Made by a program: the position numbers and the translations under genes
Notes under the pieces: model-generated
Database searches by the model: none
What the model was told of the DNA's origin: nothing
Seen by the model: the letters and a program-made list of their open reading frames with translations, nothing else
NCBI GenBank assembly: GCA_964522665.1
Contig: CAZFVY010000002.1
Span: 87,473-151,472, forward strand
Source of the DNA: CAZFVY01 sp964522665
GTDB taxonomy: Bacteria > Verrucomicrobiota > Verrucomicrobiia > Limisphaerales > CAZFVY01
Length of the DNA: 64,000 bases
Direction: 5' to 3'
Shown here: piece after piece, positions 42,494 through 52,900 of the stretch
Layout of the letters: each line of letters begins with the position of its first letter
How positions within the stretch are numbered: position 1 is the first letter of the stretch

Positions 42494-43898
42494 CGAGGTG
42501 CCCCGCGGTGCGGAGATACATCTTGCCATCCACGATCGCCGGCGTGGCCATGATTGATTCACCGATTTCATTACGGGCTAGAACGTTGAATGAATCCCCC
42601 GCGGCCACGACGACCACCGTTCCCTCTTGTGATCCAAAATAGATGCGACCGTCCACCGCGACACCCGACGAATAGTAATCGCCCAGCGCGCCGACTCGTT
42701 CTTGTTGATAAAGCGGCTTGCCCGTTCTTGCGTCATAGCAGGAGAGCAGGCCGCCGTTTTTGATGGTGTACACGCGTCCGTGATAATAAAGCGGCGACGA
42801 GACATACGGCAGGGATTTCGTCACCTTCCAAGCGACATGAGAGGCGGTGATGTCCCCCTGCCCGCCGGCGCGAATCGCGAGCAACGAATTCTCCGCCTTC
42901 TCGAACATCGCCGCCATGTTGTTGTATTCCGCCTCCGTTACGATGCCGTCCTTGTTCAGGTCAATCTGAGTGAACCGCTCGCGGATCGGTCCCGCGGGGA
43001 ATTCGTCAATCGTTAGCTTGCCGTCTTTTTTCCGATCATATTGCGCCGCGAATTCGGCGAATGGCGGCATCGTAATGCGGTCGCCCTCGTCCCCGCCGAC
43101 ATTCCAACTGGAGAGAAACAGCATCCCGTCTCCGACGACCGGCGACGCGCACGCGACACGGGAGAAACCCCGCACGGACCAGCGTTCCTGGCCGTCTTTC
43201 AGGTCATACGCCTTCAACCAAATCGACCCGGGTACGACGATTTCGTTGACCGCGTCATGCTGCCACACAATCGGCGTCGCGAATCCTCGACGGAATTCCG
43301 AACGGTCGGTCTTCCAAAGCGTCTCACCCGTGCGCCGATTCACGGCCAGCAGAAACGAGCCGAGGTCTTGATCGCAGTTCAGAATCAGCGCCTCGCCCGC
43401 CAAGACCGGCGAACTGCTCGTGCCAAACTCGATGATCGGCAAGGGCAGCGGCTTATTCCAAAGTTCCCTCCCATTGAAATCGTAAGCGACCAGTCCGAAT
43501 GACCCAAACGAGACGTAAACCGCCTCGCCATCGGTCGCGGGGGTAGGCGTCGCCGGATTGCCCAAACGATGGGTCGGCTCGATCTTGGCGGCCGGGCAGA
43601 CTTTTCGCCACAATATCCTCCCGCTCCGGCGGTCAAGACACAATGTTTCCAGCTTTCCCTGATCAAAACCGGTCAGAAAAATTCGATCACCCCAAACGCA
43701 AGGAGACGAATTGCCGGACGGCAGCACGGTTTGCCAGAGAAGATTGGTCGCCAAGCCAAATTGGATCGGTGGCGCGCCATCCGTGGAGACTCCGTTACCG
43801 CCGGGGCCGCGAAATTGCGGCCAGTTCGCGGCCGCCTGCGCGGCAAGACCGCGGCCGCCGAAGAAAAGGAGAAGGACCGCAAAAGCAAACGCTCGCAT
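42477..43898 (-). CDS. Secreted PQQ-like beta-propeller protein with EF-hands
   Basis: 473 residues with a signal peptide (FAFAVLLLFFGGRGLAAQA). It opens with the ANWPQFRGPGGNGVS motif common to PQQ-like propeller proteins of this phylum. Repeats such as GKLETLCLDRRSGRILWRK and GSFLLAVNRRTGETLWKTD build the propeller. An insert near residues 290-335 holds two EF-hand loops, DRKKDGKLTIDEF and DLNKDGIVTEAEY, which should bind calcium. It may be structural or enzymatic; no catalytic signature of PQQ alcohol dehydrogenases (Cys-Cys pair) is seen. Function is unknown. Confidence 0.9.
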   Translation of the reverse strand: MRAFAFAVLLLFFGGRGLAAQAAANWPQFRGPGGNGVSTDGAPPIQFGLATNLLWQTVLPSGNSSPCVWGDRIFLTGFDQGKLETLCLDRRSGRILWRKVCPAAKIEPTHRLGNPATPTPATDGEAVYVSFGSFGLVAYDFNGRELWNKPLPLPIIEFGTSSSPVLAGEALILNCDQDLGSFLLAVNRRTGETLWKTDRSEFRRGFATPIVWQHDAVNEIVVPGSIWLKAYDLKDGQERWSVRGFSRVACASPVVGDGMLFLSSWNVGGDEGDRITMPPFAEFAAQYDRKKDGKLTIDEFPAGPIRERFTQIDLNKDGIVTEAEYNNMAAMFEKAENSLLAIRAGGQGDITASHVAWKVTKSLPYVSSPLYYHGRVYTIKNGGLLSCYDARTGKPLYQQERVGALGDYYSSGVAVDGRIYFGSQEGTVVVVAAGDSFNVLARNEIGESIMATPAIVDGKMYLRTAGHLDAFGQ

Positions 43899-44164
43899 GG
43901 CAATAGCTGTTCTTAGGAGCGCAATTTAAGCCCAACTCGCGCCGCTTCGCAACCGTTTCTCCAAAAGCATTTGCACAATCGCCGACGTTAAAACGGGTTT
44001 GCTCGCGAGCCATCGCGCGGTGCGCCAAAATGAACTGTCACCCGAGCCGTAAAAAAGAGCGAGAACGCGTCACGGCGGAAGTTTGCGATTTATGGATTAT
44101 CCGTGTAACCTTTCAGGGGTAGCCCGCCACGTAGTAGGTAACGTGATCTCAATTTAGGAATATT

Positions 44165-45163
44165 ATGAAAAACTTTCTCCTCGCCATAACGCTCACCGGG
44201 ATCATCGCCCTGGGAGCCCTTTACTATCGTCAAAGCGATCAACTCAAGCTCGCGCGGCGCCAGATTCGCGAGCTCCAGGCCAACGCCGAAAAGCTCGAGA
44301 GCGAGGCCCAGCAAGCCGCCGCGGCCGCCGCGAAGCTCAAGGAAATGCGCGCGCGCGTCAACGAATCCACGCTCAGCGCCGTCCAGAAATCGACCGAAGT
44401 CGTCAAACTACAGGGGCAGCTCGCCGCCGCTCAGACAAACGCCGCGGGCGGCGCCAAGGGATTCGGAGAGATGTTCAAATCGCCGGAGATGCGGGAGATG
44501 ATCAAGGCCCAGCAAAAGGCGGTCATGGGACCGATGCTCGACAAGACCTACGGGCCGTTGTTCGCGCAGCTTAACCTTAGCGCCGATCAAAAAAGTTACC
44601 TCCGTGACCTGATGGAGAAAAAGATGATGGCGTCCGCCGACGCCGGCATGGAACTCATGGGCGGCGACGCCGACCCAGCCAAACGCGCCGAGCTGACCAA
44701 GACGATCAAAGACACCACCGACGCCTACAACGAGCAAATCAAATCGTTTCTGGGCGACGCCAACTACGCGCAATATGAGTCCTACGAGAAAACCCAACCC
44801 GAACGAATGCAGTTGAGCCAATTCCGCGACCAACTGGCTTCGAGCCAAACGCCGCTGTCCGCGGACCAGGAGCAGCAACTCGTCCAAGCGATGGCCACCG
44901 AGCGCGCCAATTTTAAATGGACGACCGATTACGCCAACGCGAACAAAGACCCCGCTAACCTGGCTGAAATGTTCTCCGAGGATCACCTGAACGCCTTCGC
45001 TCAAGAGAAGGCCCAATACGACCAAGTCGCCCTGGCCCGCGCCCAGCAGATTCTTGGTCCCGACCAATACAAGTCCTTTGAACAATTCCTGACCTCCCAA
45101 ACCCAGATGCAGATCACGGCGATGAAGCTGGGCGCGAAAATGTTGGCGCCGGGTCCGAAATGA
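44165..45163 (+). CDS. Membrane-anchored coiled-coil protein with LTxxQ-like motifs
   Basis: 332 residues. An N-terminal TM or signal anchor (FLLAITLTGIIALGALYY) is followed by a coiled coil to about residue 85 (RRQIRELQANAEKLESEAQQ). The rest is helical with three LTxxQ-type motifs: LSADQKSYLRDLM, LSADQEQQLVQAM and LGPDQYKSFEQFL. These recall Spy/CpxP periplasmic chaperones, though the similarity is motif-level only. Such proteins are frequent in Verrucomicrobiota. The protein is Cys-free. It is divergent from the PQQ-propeller gene across 266 bases. Role unknown. Confidence 0.75.
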   Translation: MKNFLLAITLTGIIALGALYYRQSDQLKLARRQIRELQANAEKLESEAQQAAAAAAKLKEMRARVNESTLSAVQKSTEVVKLQGQLAAAQTNAAGGAKGFGEMFKSPEMREMIKAQQKAVMGPMLDKTYGPLFAQLNLSADQKSYLRDLMEKKMMASADAGMELMGGDADPAKRAELTKTIKDTTDAYNEQIKSFLGDANYAQYESYEKTQPERMQLSQFRDQLASSQTPLSADQEQQLVQAMATERANFKWTTDYANANKDPANLAEMFSEDHLNAFAQEKAQYDQVALARAQQILGPDQYKSFEQFLTSQTQMQITAMKLGAKMLAPGPK

Positions 45164-45204
45164 ATCGGATGGACAACGGTTCCCGCTTCAAGTTCTCATG
45201 ATTC

Positions 45205-46818
45205 ATGCGCACCCTCTGGCTCAACGCCATCTTCGCGGCGCTCTCCGCCGTAGCCGCCGTGGCGACGCCCGCCGGAATCACCGAGCGCTGGCTTTATTGT
45301 CCAACGAACCTGCAGGTGGATCAGAACGTCGTGAAACTGGAGGCTCTTTGGCGGCGCGCCGCGAAGGCTGGTTACACGCACGTCCTGCTCGCCGACACCA
45401 AACTCGCCAAATTAGCCGACGTTCCCGATAACTACTTCCGCAATCTTCGCGCGGTCAAAACGCTGGCCGAGGAACTTCACCTCGAGATCGTGCCCGCGCT
45501 CTTTCCCATCGGTTATTCCGAAGCGATTCTTTGGCACGACCCGAACCTGGCGGAAGCGCTGCCGGTTACCAACGCGCTGTTCATCGTCCACGATGGCGTC
45601 GCGCGCGCGGCCGCCGATCCACCGACAACCCTTCGCGGCGGCGACATGAGCGATTTAAGGCTCTGGGATTGGAAGGACGAGAATGTGGTCGCCGACGCCG
45701 GAGCCGCGCGCGTCACGGATCCCAAAGGCAGTAATGCCCGCATTTCCCAAAAACTCAGACTGGCGCCGTTTCACGTCTATCATCTTTCCGTCCGGGTCAG
45801 GACGGACGCGTTCCGCGGCACGCCGGAGGTCAAGCTGATCGCCGGAAAGCAGTCATTGAATTACGCTTACCTTGGCGTGAAACCGACCCAAGAATGGACC
45901 ACGCACCACGTCGTGTTCAATTCACTCGAACACTCGGAGGTCCAATTGTATCTCGGCTGCTGGGGCGGCGCCTCCGGCTCCCTCTGGTGGGATGACTGTC
46001 GCCTCGAGGAAGCCGGCTTGGTCAATTTGGTCCGCCGTCCGGGAGCCCCTTTGACCGTCCGACGCGAAGGGGGCGCCGAGCTCGTGGAAGGGAAGGAGTT
46101 CGCGCCGGTCGCCGACCCGCGGAGTGGCACGGTCCCTTGGAAGGGCGGTTTCGAAGTGTGGCATGAGCCGCCGACGATCAAAACCTCGTTGCCGGACGGG
46201 ACTCGGCTCCGCGTCTCCTGGTATCACGTCGTCACGGTGTATGACAATCAGGTCACGATCTGTCCGTCCGAGCCGAAAACGGTGGCGCTCTTGCGCGACG
46301 AAGCCCAACGCGTCCACGCCGCGTGGCACGCCCAAGGGTACATGATGTCCCACGACGAAATCCGGGTTTGGAACTGGTGCGCCGCGTGTCAAGCGCGCCA
46401 CCTCGACGCCGGCCCGCTCCTCGCCGACAACGCGCGTCAATGCGTCCAGATTCTCCGCGAAACCAATCCCGGCGGAAAGATTTATGTCTGGAGCGATATG
46501 TTCGACCCGAATCACAACGCCCACGGCGACTATTATCTCGTCCGCGGCAATTACGCTGGCTCGTGGGAGGGATTGGACCCGGACGTGACCATCGTCCCGT
46601 GGTATTTTGAACGCCGCGAAGCGAGCCTCAAGTGGTTTGCCGACCGCGGCCACAAACAGGTTATCGCCGGCTACTACGACGCGGACTCGCGGAATGTTCT
46701 GCAATGGTTGGACGCCGCGAAACTGACGCCCGGCGTGACCGGCGTGATGTACACGACGTGGCAGAATCGTTACGAGGACATTGAGCGCTTCTCCCAGTAC
46801 ATCGAGGCCGCGAAGTAG
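45205..46818 (+). CDS. Secreted TIM-barrel glycoside hydrolase-like protein (GH20-like) with inserted beta-sandwich
   Basis: 537 residues with a signal peptide (LNAIFAALSAVAAVA). Barrel-like sequence runs at the start (LWRRAAKAGYTHVLLADTK; EELHLEIVPALFPIGYSE). A carbohydrate-binding-like beta-sandwich insert spans about residues 150-265 (FHVYHLSVRVRTD; SGSLWWDDCRLEEAG). The barrel then resumes (LRVSWYHVVTVYDNQV). The DE pair in GYMMSHDEIRVWNWCAAC resembles the Asp-Glu catalytic dyad of GH20, and KIYVWSDMFDPNHN and GVTGVMYTTWQNRYED look like later barrel strands. Activity on amino sugars is a guess. It lies 41 bases after the LTxxQ-like gene. Confidence 0.72.
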   Translation: MRTLWLNAIFAALSAVAAVATPAGITERWLYCPTNLQVDQNVVKLEALWRRAAKAGYTHVLLADTKLAKLADVPDNYFRNLRAVKTLAEELHLEIVPALFPIGYSEAILWHDPNLAEALPVTNALFIVHDGVARAAADPPTTLRGGDMSDLRLWDWKDENVVADAGAARVTDPKGSNARISQKLRLAPFHVYHLSVRVRTDAFRGTPEVKLIAGKQSLNYAYLGVKPTQEWTTHHVVFNSLEHSEVQLYLGCWGGASGSLWWDDCRLEEAGLVNLVRRPGAPLTVRREGGAELVEGKEFAPVADPRSGTVPWKGGFEVWHEPPTIKTSLPDGTRLRVSWYHVVTVYDNQVTICPSEPKTVALLRDEAQRVHAAWHAQGYMMSHDEIRVWNWCAACQARHLDAGPLLADNARQCVQILRETNPGGKIYVWSDMFDPNHNAHGDYYLVRGNYAGSWEGLDPDVTIVPWYFERREASLKWFADRGHKQVIAGYYDADSRNVLQWLDAAKLTPGVTGVMYTTWQNRYEDIERFSQYIEAAK

Positions 46819-46955
46819 GCTGAGTAGCGTCTATTCCGCATCAGTTTGGCCCGGCAAATGCCTCGCGGTGACGGTAACGTGGCTTGGGGTAAAGATCGCG
46901 CGGCAGAAGATTAAATCCACCCGCCCCAAAGACGACCGCCTACGTCAAACTCTGG

Positions 46956-49900
46956 TTAGCGAATCAAGACCGCTCGATACAACCGCTCGAAGGCGCTGGG
47001 ACTGGGTGAATCGATGAAAATCAAATTCCCCCCAACGAGAATGTTCGTCGCAAGGGGCGTCCAGGTTTTCAGATCCGCCGAGGCCTGAACCGCGCAGTTT
47101 ACTCCCGCCGGGCCGGCAATCTGGAGCCGGAACTGGCCGGGCGTGGGCGAGTCAATTGACACGATCTGCAACTCTGGGATGACGAACACCCGGTAAAATC
47201 GCTTCGGCAGGCCTGACGCCTGCGAGTCCGTGACAAGGGTCAGCCCGACGTTCAAAGTCACATTGGTCAGCGGCGTCCACGCGATCAAGTTGGTGGAGGC
47301 CTGCGCCTGGACGGACGTTCCCGCCACGCCGGTGATCGCAAATTGCACGCTGCCGTCCGGCATCTCCGCCACGGAATCGGGGCGAAGATAAGGACCGGCG
47401 CCGACGATATTGAGACTGGCGGCGGGGCTGGAGACGGAACCGCCTGGATTGCTGATGACAACCGTGTAGGCGCCGATATTCGCCGGCGTCACGCTACCCA
47501 GGCGCAGGGTTGGGTTTGTGGCGCCATCGATGTCCGCGCCGTTGAATTGCCACTGATAGCTGACTGGCGGCGTTCCCAAGGCCGTGACGCTGAAAATAAC
47601 CGGGTCCCCGAGATTGGCCACCTGATCCTGCGGTAACGCGACGATCGTCACCCCGACGTAAACGCCCAGCGGCGCCGCGACGCTGACCACCGAACCGGAC
47701 GCGTCGCCGACGACGACGGTGTAAAGCCCCACAGCGGACAACTGCACATTGGTCAGTACCAACGAGCTATTAGTCGCGCCCACAATATCGACGCCGTTCA
47801 CCCGCCATTGGTAGGTAAGGCCACTGGTTCCAGAGGCCACGACCGAGAATGTTCCGGTGGACCCGGCGGCGACGGCGCCGGGCTTCGGCTGGACGGTGAT
47901 CACGGGCGGGCCAGCGACGCTCAACAGCGCCGCCGGGCTAGTGACGACCCCCGCGGGATTCGTGATCGTCACGGAATAACCGCCGGCGTCGGCGATTTGG
48001 GCGTTCGTCAGCGTATAGCTCGCGTTGGTGGCGCCGACGATATTCACGCCGTTCAAGAGCCATTGATAGGTCAGTGGACCCGTGCCGCTGGCGGCGACAT
48101 TGAAGATAACGGTACTGCCCGGCGCCGCGGATTGGCTGGCGGGGGAAGCCGTGATCGTCAGCGGAACGTTGACCGCCACCAACGCCGGCGAACTGGCGGC
48201 GCTCCCCGCGAAATTGGTGATGACCACAACGTAAGCGCCCGCGGCGCCCAACTGCAGATTTGAGAGCGCCAGCGTCGAATTCGTCGCGTTCGCGATCTCG
48301 ACGCCATCGTGTCGCCATTGATAGAAAAGGGGCACGGAGGCGAGCGCGTTCGTAGCGATCACGCTCAAGCTGATCGCGGCGCCCACGCTTCCCGTCTGCC
48401 CGACCGGCGGCGACACGATCACGGGTGGCTGCGCGAGAGTGTAGCTCAACTGCGCATGTCCCCGCGCGCCCGAATCTCCATCGACTACCACGAAATAATT
48501 CGTGCCAGCCACCGCCGAGACCGTCACCAAGCTCGCCTTTCCGTCCGTACCGCTATGCGTGTCGGCCCCTTCCAGATGCAGGCTCGCGAAATCGGTGCCC
48601 GGCCCAGTGAAGACCGCGAGCAACGTTGGGAAGTCACTGCCGGTCGTGCTCAACTGCAGCACGCCATTCGTCCGCGCCTGGTACAAAAACCAAACAGGCG
48701 CGCCGCCGGGAACCGGCCATGGATTAGGTTCGCCCGGCTCGATCGTCCCCTGGAAGGTCGTAAATATCTGGACGCCCGAGTAGCCGCTAGCCGCCCCCGC
48801 GGAGCCATCCATCGGCTGGAGCGGTGAGCGTGCCGGCAATCCGGATAAGGCCAGACCGCTCGGGCTGTGAAAATTAAAGAAGTCGCTGAATTTGTTGAAA
48901 GTGGCGACACCACCGCTCTCACCCGAATTGATCTCGAGGGTCGCCGTCGTGCTCAAAACCGTGAACGCCCCATTGCTCACCCGCACGCTGTACGGACCCG
49001 CATTCGTCGGTTGGACCGCGTTCAAGACAAAATTCGAACTGGTCGCGCCGGCGAGGTTGGCCCCGTTATAAAGCCACTGGTAAGAGAGACCGGCGCCCTG
49101 CGCCGTCACGCTGAAAGTCGCGGTCGCCCCATTGGTGACGGTCAGGTCCACCGGATTGGCGAGAATCCGCGGCGCAGTCTGAGCCGTCGCGGTGAAACTT
49201 AGCGTAACGACGACCCGCCCCGTCGCCGTGGAGGACGCGCCATCGATCGCCACGTGGTAGAATGTCCCACTCGCGGCGTTGAACTCGACCCGGCTGGTCA
49301 GCACGCCGCCGTCGTCATCGTCACTCGCGACGGTCGTCAGGCCCGCGACCGTGGCGCCGGTGTAAACCGCCAATACGGTGTCAAAGCTGCTGCCGACCGT
49401 CGCGACGGTCATCACTCCATTGGCCGGCGCAAGCCAGTCAAACCAGAGTGAATGTCCGCCGGATTTGCCGGCGTGATTCGGCTCGCCAGCCTCCTTGGAG
49501 GCGGTCGCATTGCTGCCACCGTCGAAGACGCCGTTCGTGGCGCTTGTCGAAACGCTTTGGGCAAAAATGTTCGTCAACGCTAAACTGGGCAGGTTAAGAG
49601 CTAGAGTCGCCGCCGCGCTGGTGGCGTTTCCCACGCGGTTGACGATCAAAACGGTGTAATCGCCCAAGTTTGCCGGCTGTACGTTGCTGACCGTCATGCT
49701 GTGGTTGGTTTGCCCGGGCAAATTGGCGCCTTCGAGCCGCCATTGATAGGTCAAGGGCGCCGCCCCGACCGCCCCCACGGCAAAGCTCGCGTTGCCGCCC
49801 AACGCGGCCACAAAGCTCTGTGGCTCGGTCTGGATGATCGGGGGCGAGGAAAGGGTCAGCGTGGCCGGCGCGCTGGTCACCGAGCCCCCGGCATTGGTGA

Positions 49901-52900
49901 CAACTACCGTATAAGCGCCGACTTGATCGGATCGCACGCTGGTCAAATTCAAGATCGCGTTGGTCGCTCCCGACACCAGATTGGATTGGTTGAACCACCA
50001 TTGGTAACCAAGCGGGAACGTGCCCTTCGCGGTGACCGAGAAGGTGATGGCGTCGCCCAGCGCGTTGGTCCGACTTTGCGGTTGGACCGTGATCGTCGGC
50101 GGGAGGTTTACCGTGAGTTCAGCCGGCGCGCTAATGAGGGCGCTAACCGCGTTCGTGACCACGACCGAATAAGGTCCTGACGATGCCAACGGCAAGTTGG
50201 TTAACGTCAGCGTTCGATTGGTGGCGCCCGAAAGATTGACACCGTAGTATCGCCACTGATAACCCAGTGGCGCCGACCCGGTGGCGCTTACGCTGAGGTT
50301 GACGCTGCCACCCGCGATTATGTTTTGGCTCTGCGGTGGCGTCGTGATGACGACGGGGCTGGCGATCGTCAAATTGGCGATCGAACTGGTGACCGCCCCG
50401 GCGACGTTCGTGACAATCACGGTGTAGGCGCCGGCCACGGCGGCGGTCACGTTAGTCAAACTAAGTAGCGGGCCGCTTCCACCCGAAACCACCGCGCCAT
50501 TCAATCGCCATTGATAACTCAGCGGCTCACTCCCACTGGCGACCACGCTGAAGCCGGCATTCGCGCCTCCCACCGCGGAGGCGTCGCGCGGTTGACGGGA
50601 GATAGCCGGAGCCAAATTGACCGTCAATCGCGCGGTGGTACTCACCGCCGAGCCGACGATGTTGCTGACCAAAACTGAATACTGCCCAGCGTCGCTCAAT
50701 TGCGCCGCGGGAATCGACAAAACGCGATTGGTGGCGCTTGGCAAAACCGTCCCGTTGAGGAGCCACTGGTAAGCGAGCGGCGGCGTGCCGCTGGCCGTCA
50801 CGTTGAAAGTCGCCGGACTTCCCTGGCTCACCGTTAGACCGGCCGGCTGGGTATCAATTGAGATCGGGGAATCGACCGTCAGGGCCACGGCCGCGCTCGT
50901 CACGGCGCCCACAAAATTGGTCACCACCACGAAGTAAGCGCCCGCCTGAGCCGCCTGAACGTTGACGAGGGTAAGCGTCGAGTTTGTGGCTCCCGACAGA
51001 CTTGTTCCGCCGAACCGCCATTGGTACTGGAGAGGTTCCATCCCGCTCGCGACCACGCTCAATCGGGCGGTCAATCCGGCGACCACAGTTACCGGGGCGG
51101 GCGCACGCGTAATGACCGGGGGCGCCAAAACAACCAGCGTAGCGCCTCCGCTTGTGACCGCGCCGCCGGCGTTGCGCACGACTACGGAATAGACGCCGGC
51201 GTCGCTGAACTGAACGGAGGGAACGATGAACGCGGCGTTGGTCGCCCCAACAATATTCGTTCCGTTGATCTGCCATTGATAGATCAACGGAGCCGAACCG
51301 GTCGCGCCGACGCTGAAACTGACGCGTGAGCCGGCCCCCACCGTTTGGTCTTGAGGCTGGCTGACGATCGCCGGCCCCACCACCGGGTTGACCGTAAGCA
51401 CGGCCTCGTCGCTGGTGACCGTACCGGCCACGTTGCGCACCACGACCGAGTATTTACCGGCGTCGCCAGGCTGCGCATTGGTGATCGTGAGGGTTGCGTT
51501 CGTCGCCCGCGACAAGTCCTTGCCATTAAGTTCCCATTGGTAATTCAGCGGCTCGCCCGTCGCCGAAACCGCGAACGTGGCATTGTCGCCGACCGTGACG
51601 GCCCGGCTTTGCGGCGATTGAACGATGACCGGAGGCTGCACGACGACTAACGTGGCGCCGTCACTCGTCACCACCCCGGCCACGTTTGTGACGATAACGC
51701 GGTAAGCGCCGGCATTGCCGAGGTTAAGATTGGAGAGCGTCAGACTCGAGTTGGTGGCTCCCCCCAAGGTCACCTGACCGAACTGCCATTGATACGCGAA
51801 GGGCGCCGTTCCCCCAACGGCGACGGTAAAGGTGGCGCTGCCGCCCAACGGGGCGGCGAGATTCTGCGGCGCCGCGGTAATCGTGGGCGGAACATTCACG
51901 ATCAGCGCGGCCGGGTCGCTGGTGACGGAGCCGAGTGAGTTGGTCACCGTTACCGCATAGTTGCCGGCGTTGGTCGGCTGAACGCCGCTAAGGAAGAGGG
52001 CGGCGTTGGTCGCGCCAGAGATGCCGGCGCCATTGAAGCTCCATTGATAGCTCAGCGGCGCCAACCCGCCGGCAGTCACCGAAAACGCCGCGTTCGAGCC
52101 GGCCACCACGGTGAGCGGCTGGGGTGGCAGGATGATCGACGGCGGAGAGTTGATGGTCAACGCCGCATTGGAACTGGTGACGGACGAGGCAAGATTCGTC
52201 ACGACAACAAAGTAAACGCCCGCGTTCGTCGCCTGCGCGGCGCCAATCGCCAGCGAGGCGTTGGTCGCGCCGGCGAGGGCCTGGCCGCCGAACCACCATT
52301 GGTACGATATTGGAGCCGACCCAGCCGCCGTCACCGCGAAACTTGCCGATTTTCCGGCGACCACCGTCAAATCCTTGGGTTGGCTCGTAAGACTTACCGG
52401 TGAAATTACCGAGAGCACGGCGGACGGAGTGGTCACAGAGCCAAACGCGTTCTTGACGGTTACCGTGTAATTCCCCCCGCTGGTCGCGAGCAGATTCGAA
52501 AGCGTCAGTGAAACGTTGGTGGCGCCGGCCACCACCACGTTGTTGGACTGCCATTGATAGGTAAGCGGAGCCGTGCCGTCCGCGACGACGGTAAACGTCA
52601 CATTCGAGCCAAGGGGAACGGCCTGACTTTGCGGCGCAAGCGTGATCGACGGCGGCGAATTGACGATCAGATTCGCGTTCGTGCTGGTCACGGCGCCGAC
52701 GACGTTGCTGACCACCACCTGGTAGGCGCCGGCGATGGTTTGCTGCACATTTGTCAGCGCCAGAGCGGCATTCGTCGCCCCCGGCAAAACGGCGCCATTC
52801 AGCAACCATTGATAGCCCAGTGGCCCCGTGCCATTGGCCGTGACGATAAACGTAATGTTGGTCCCGGCGACCACCGTTTGGCTTTTGGGCTGCGTGACAA

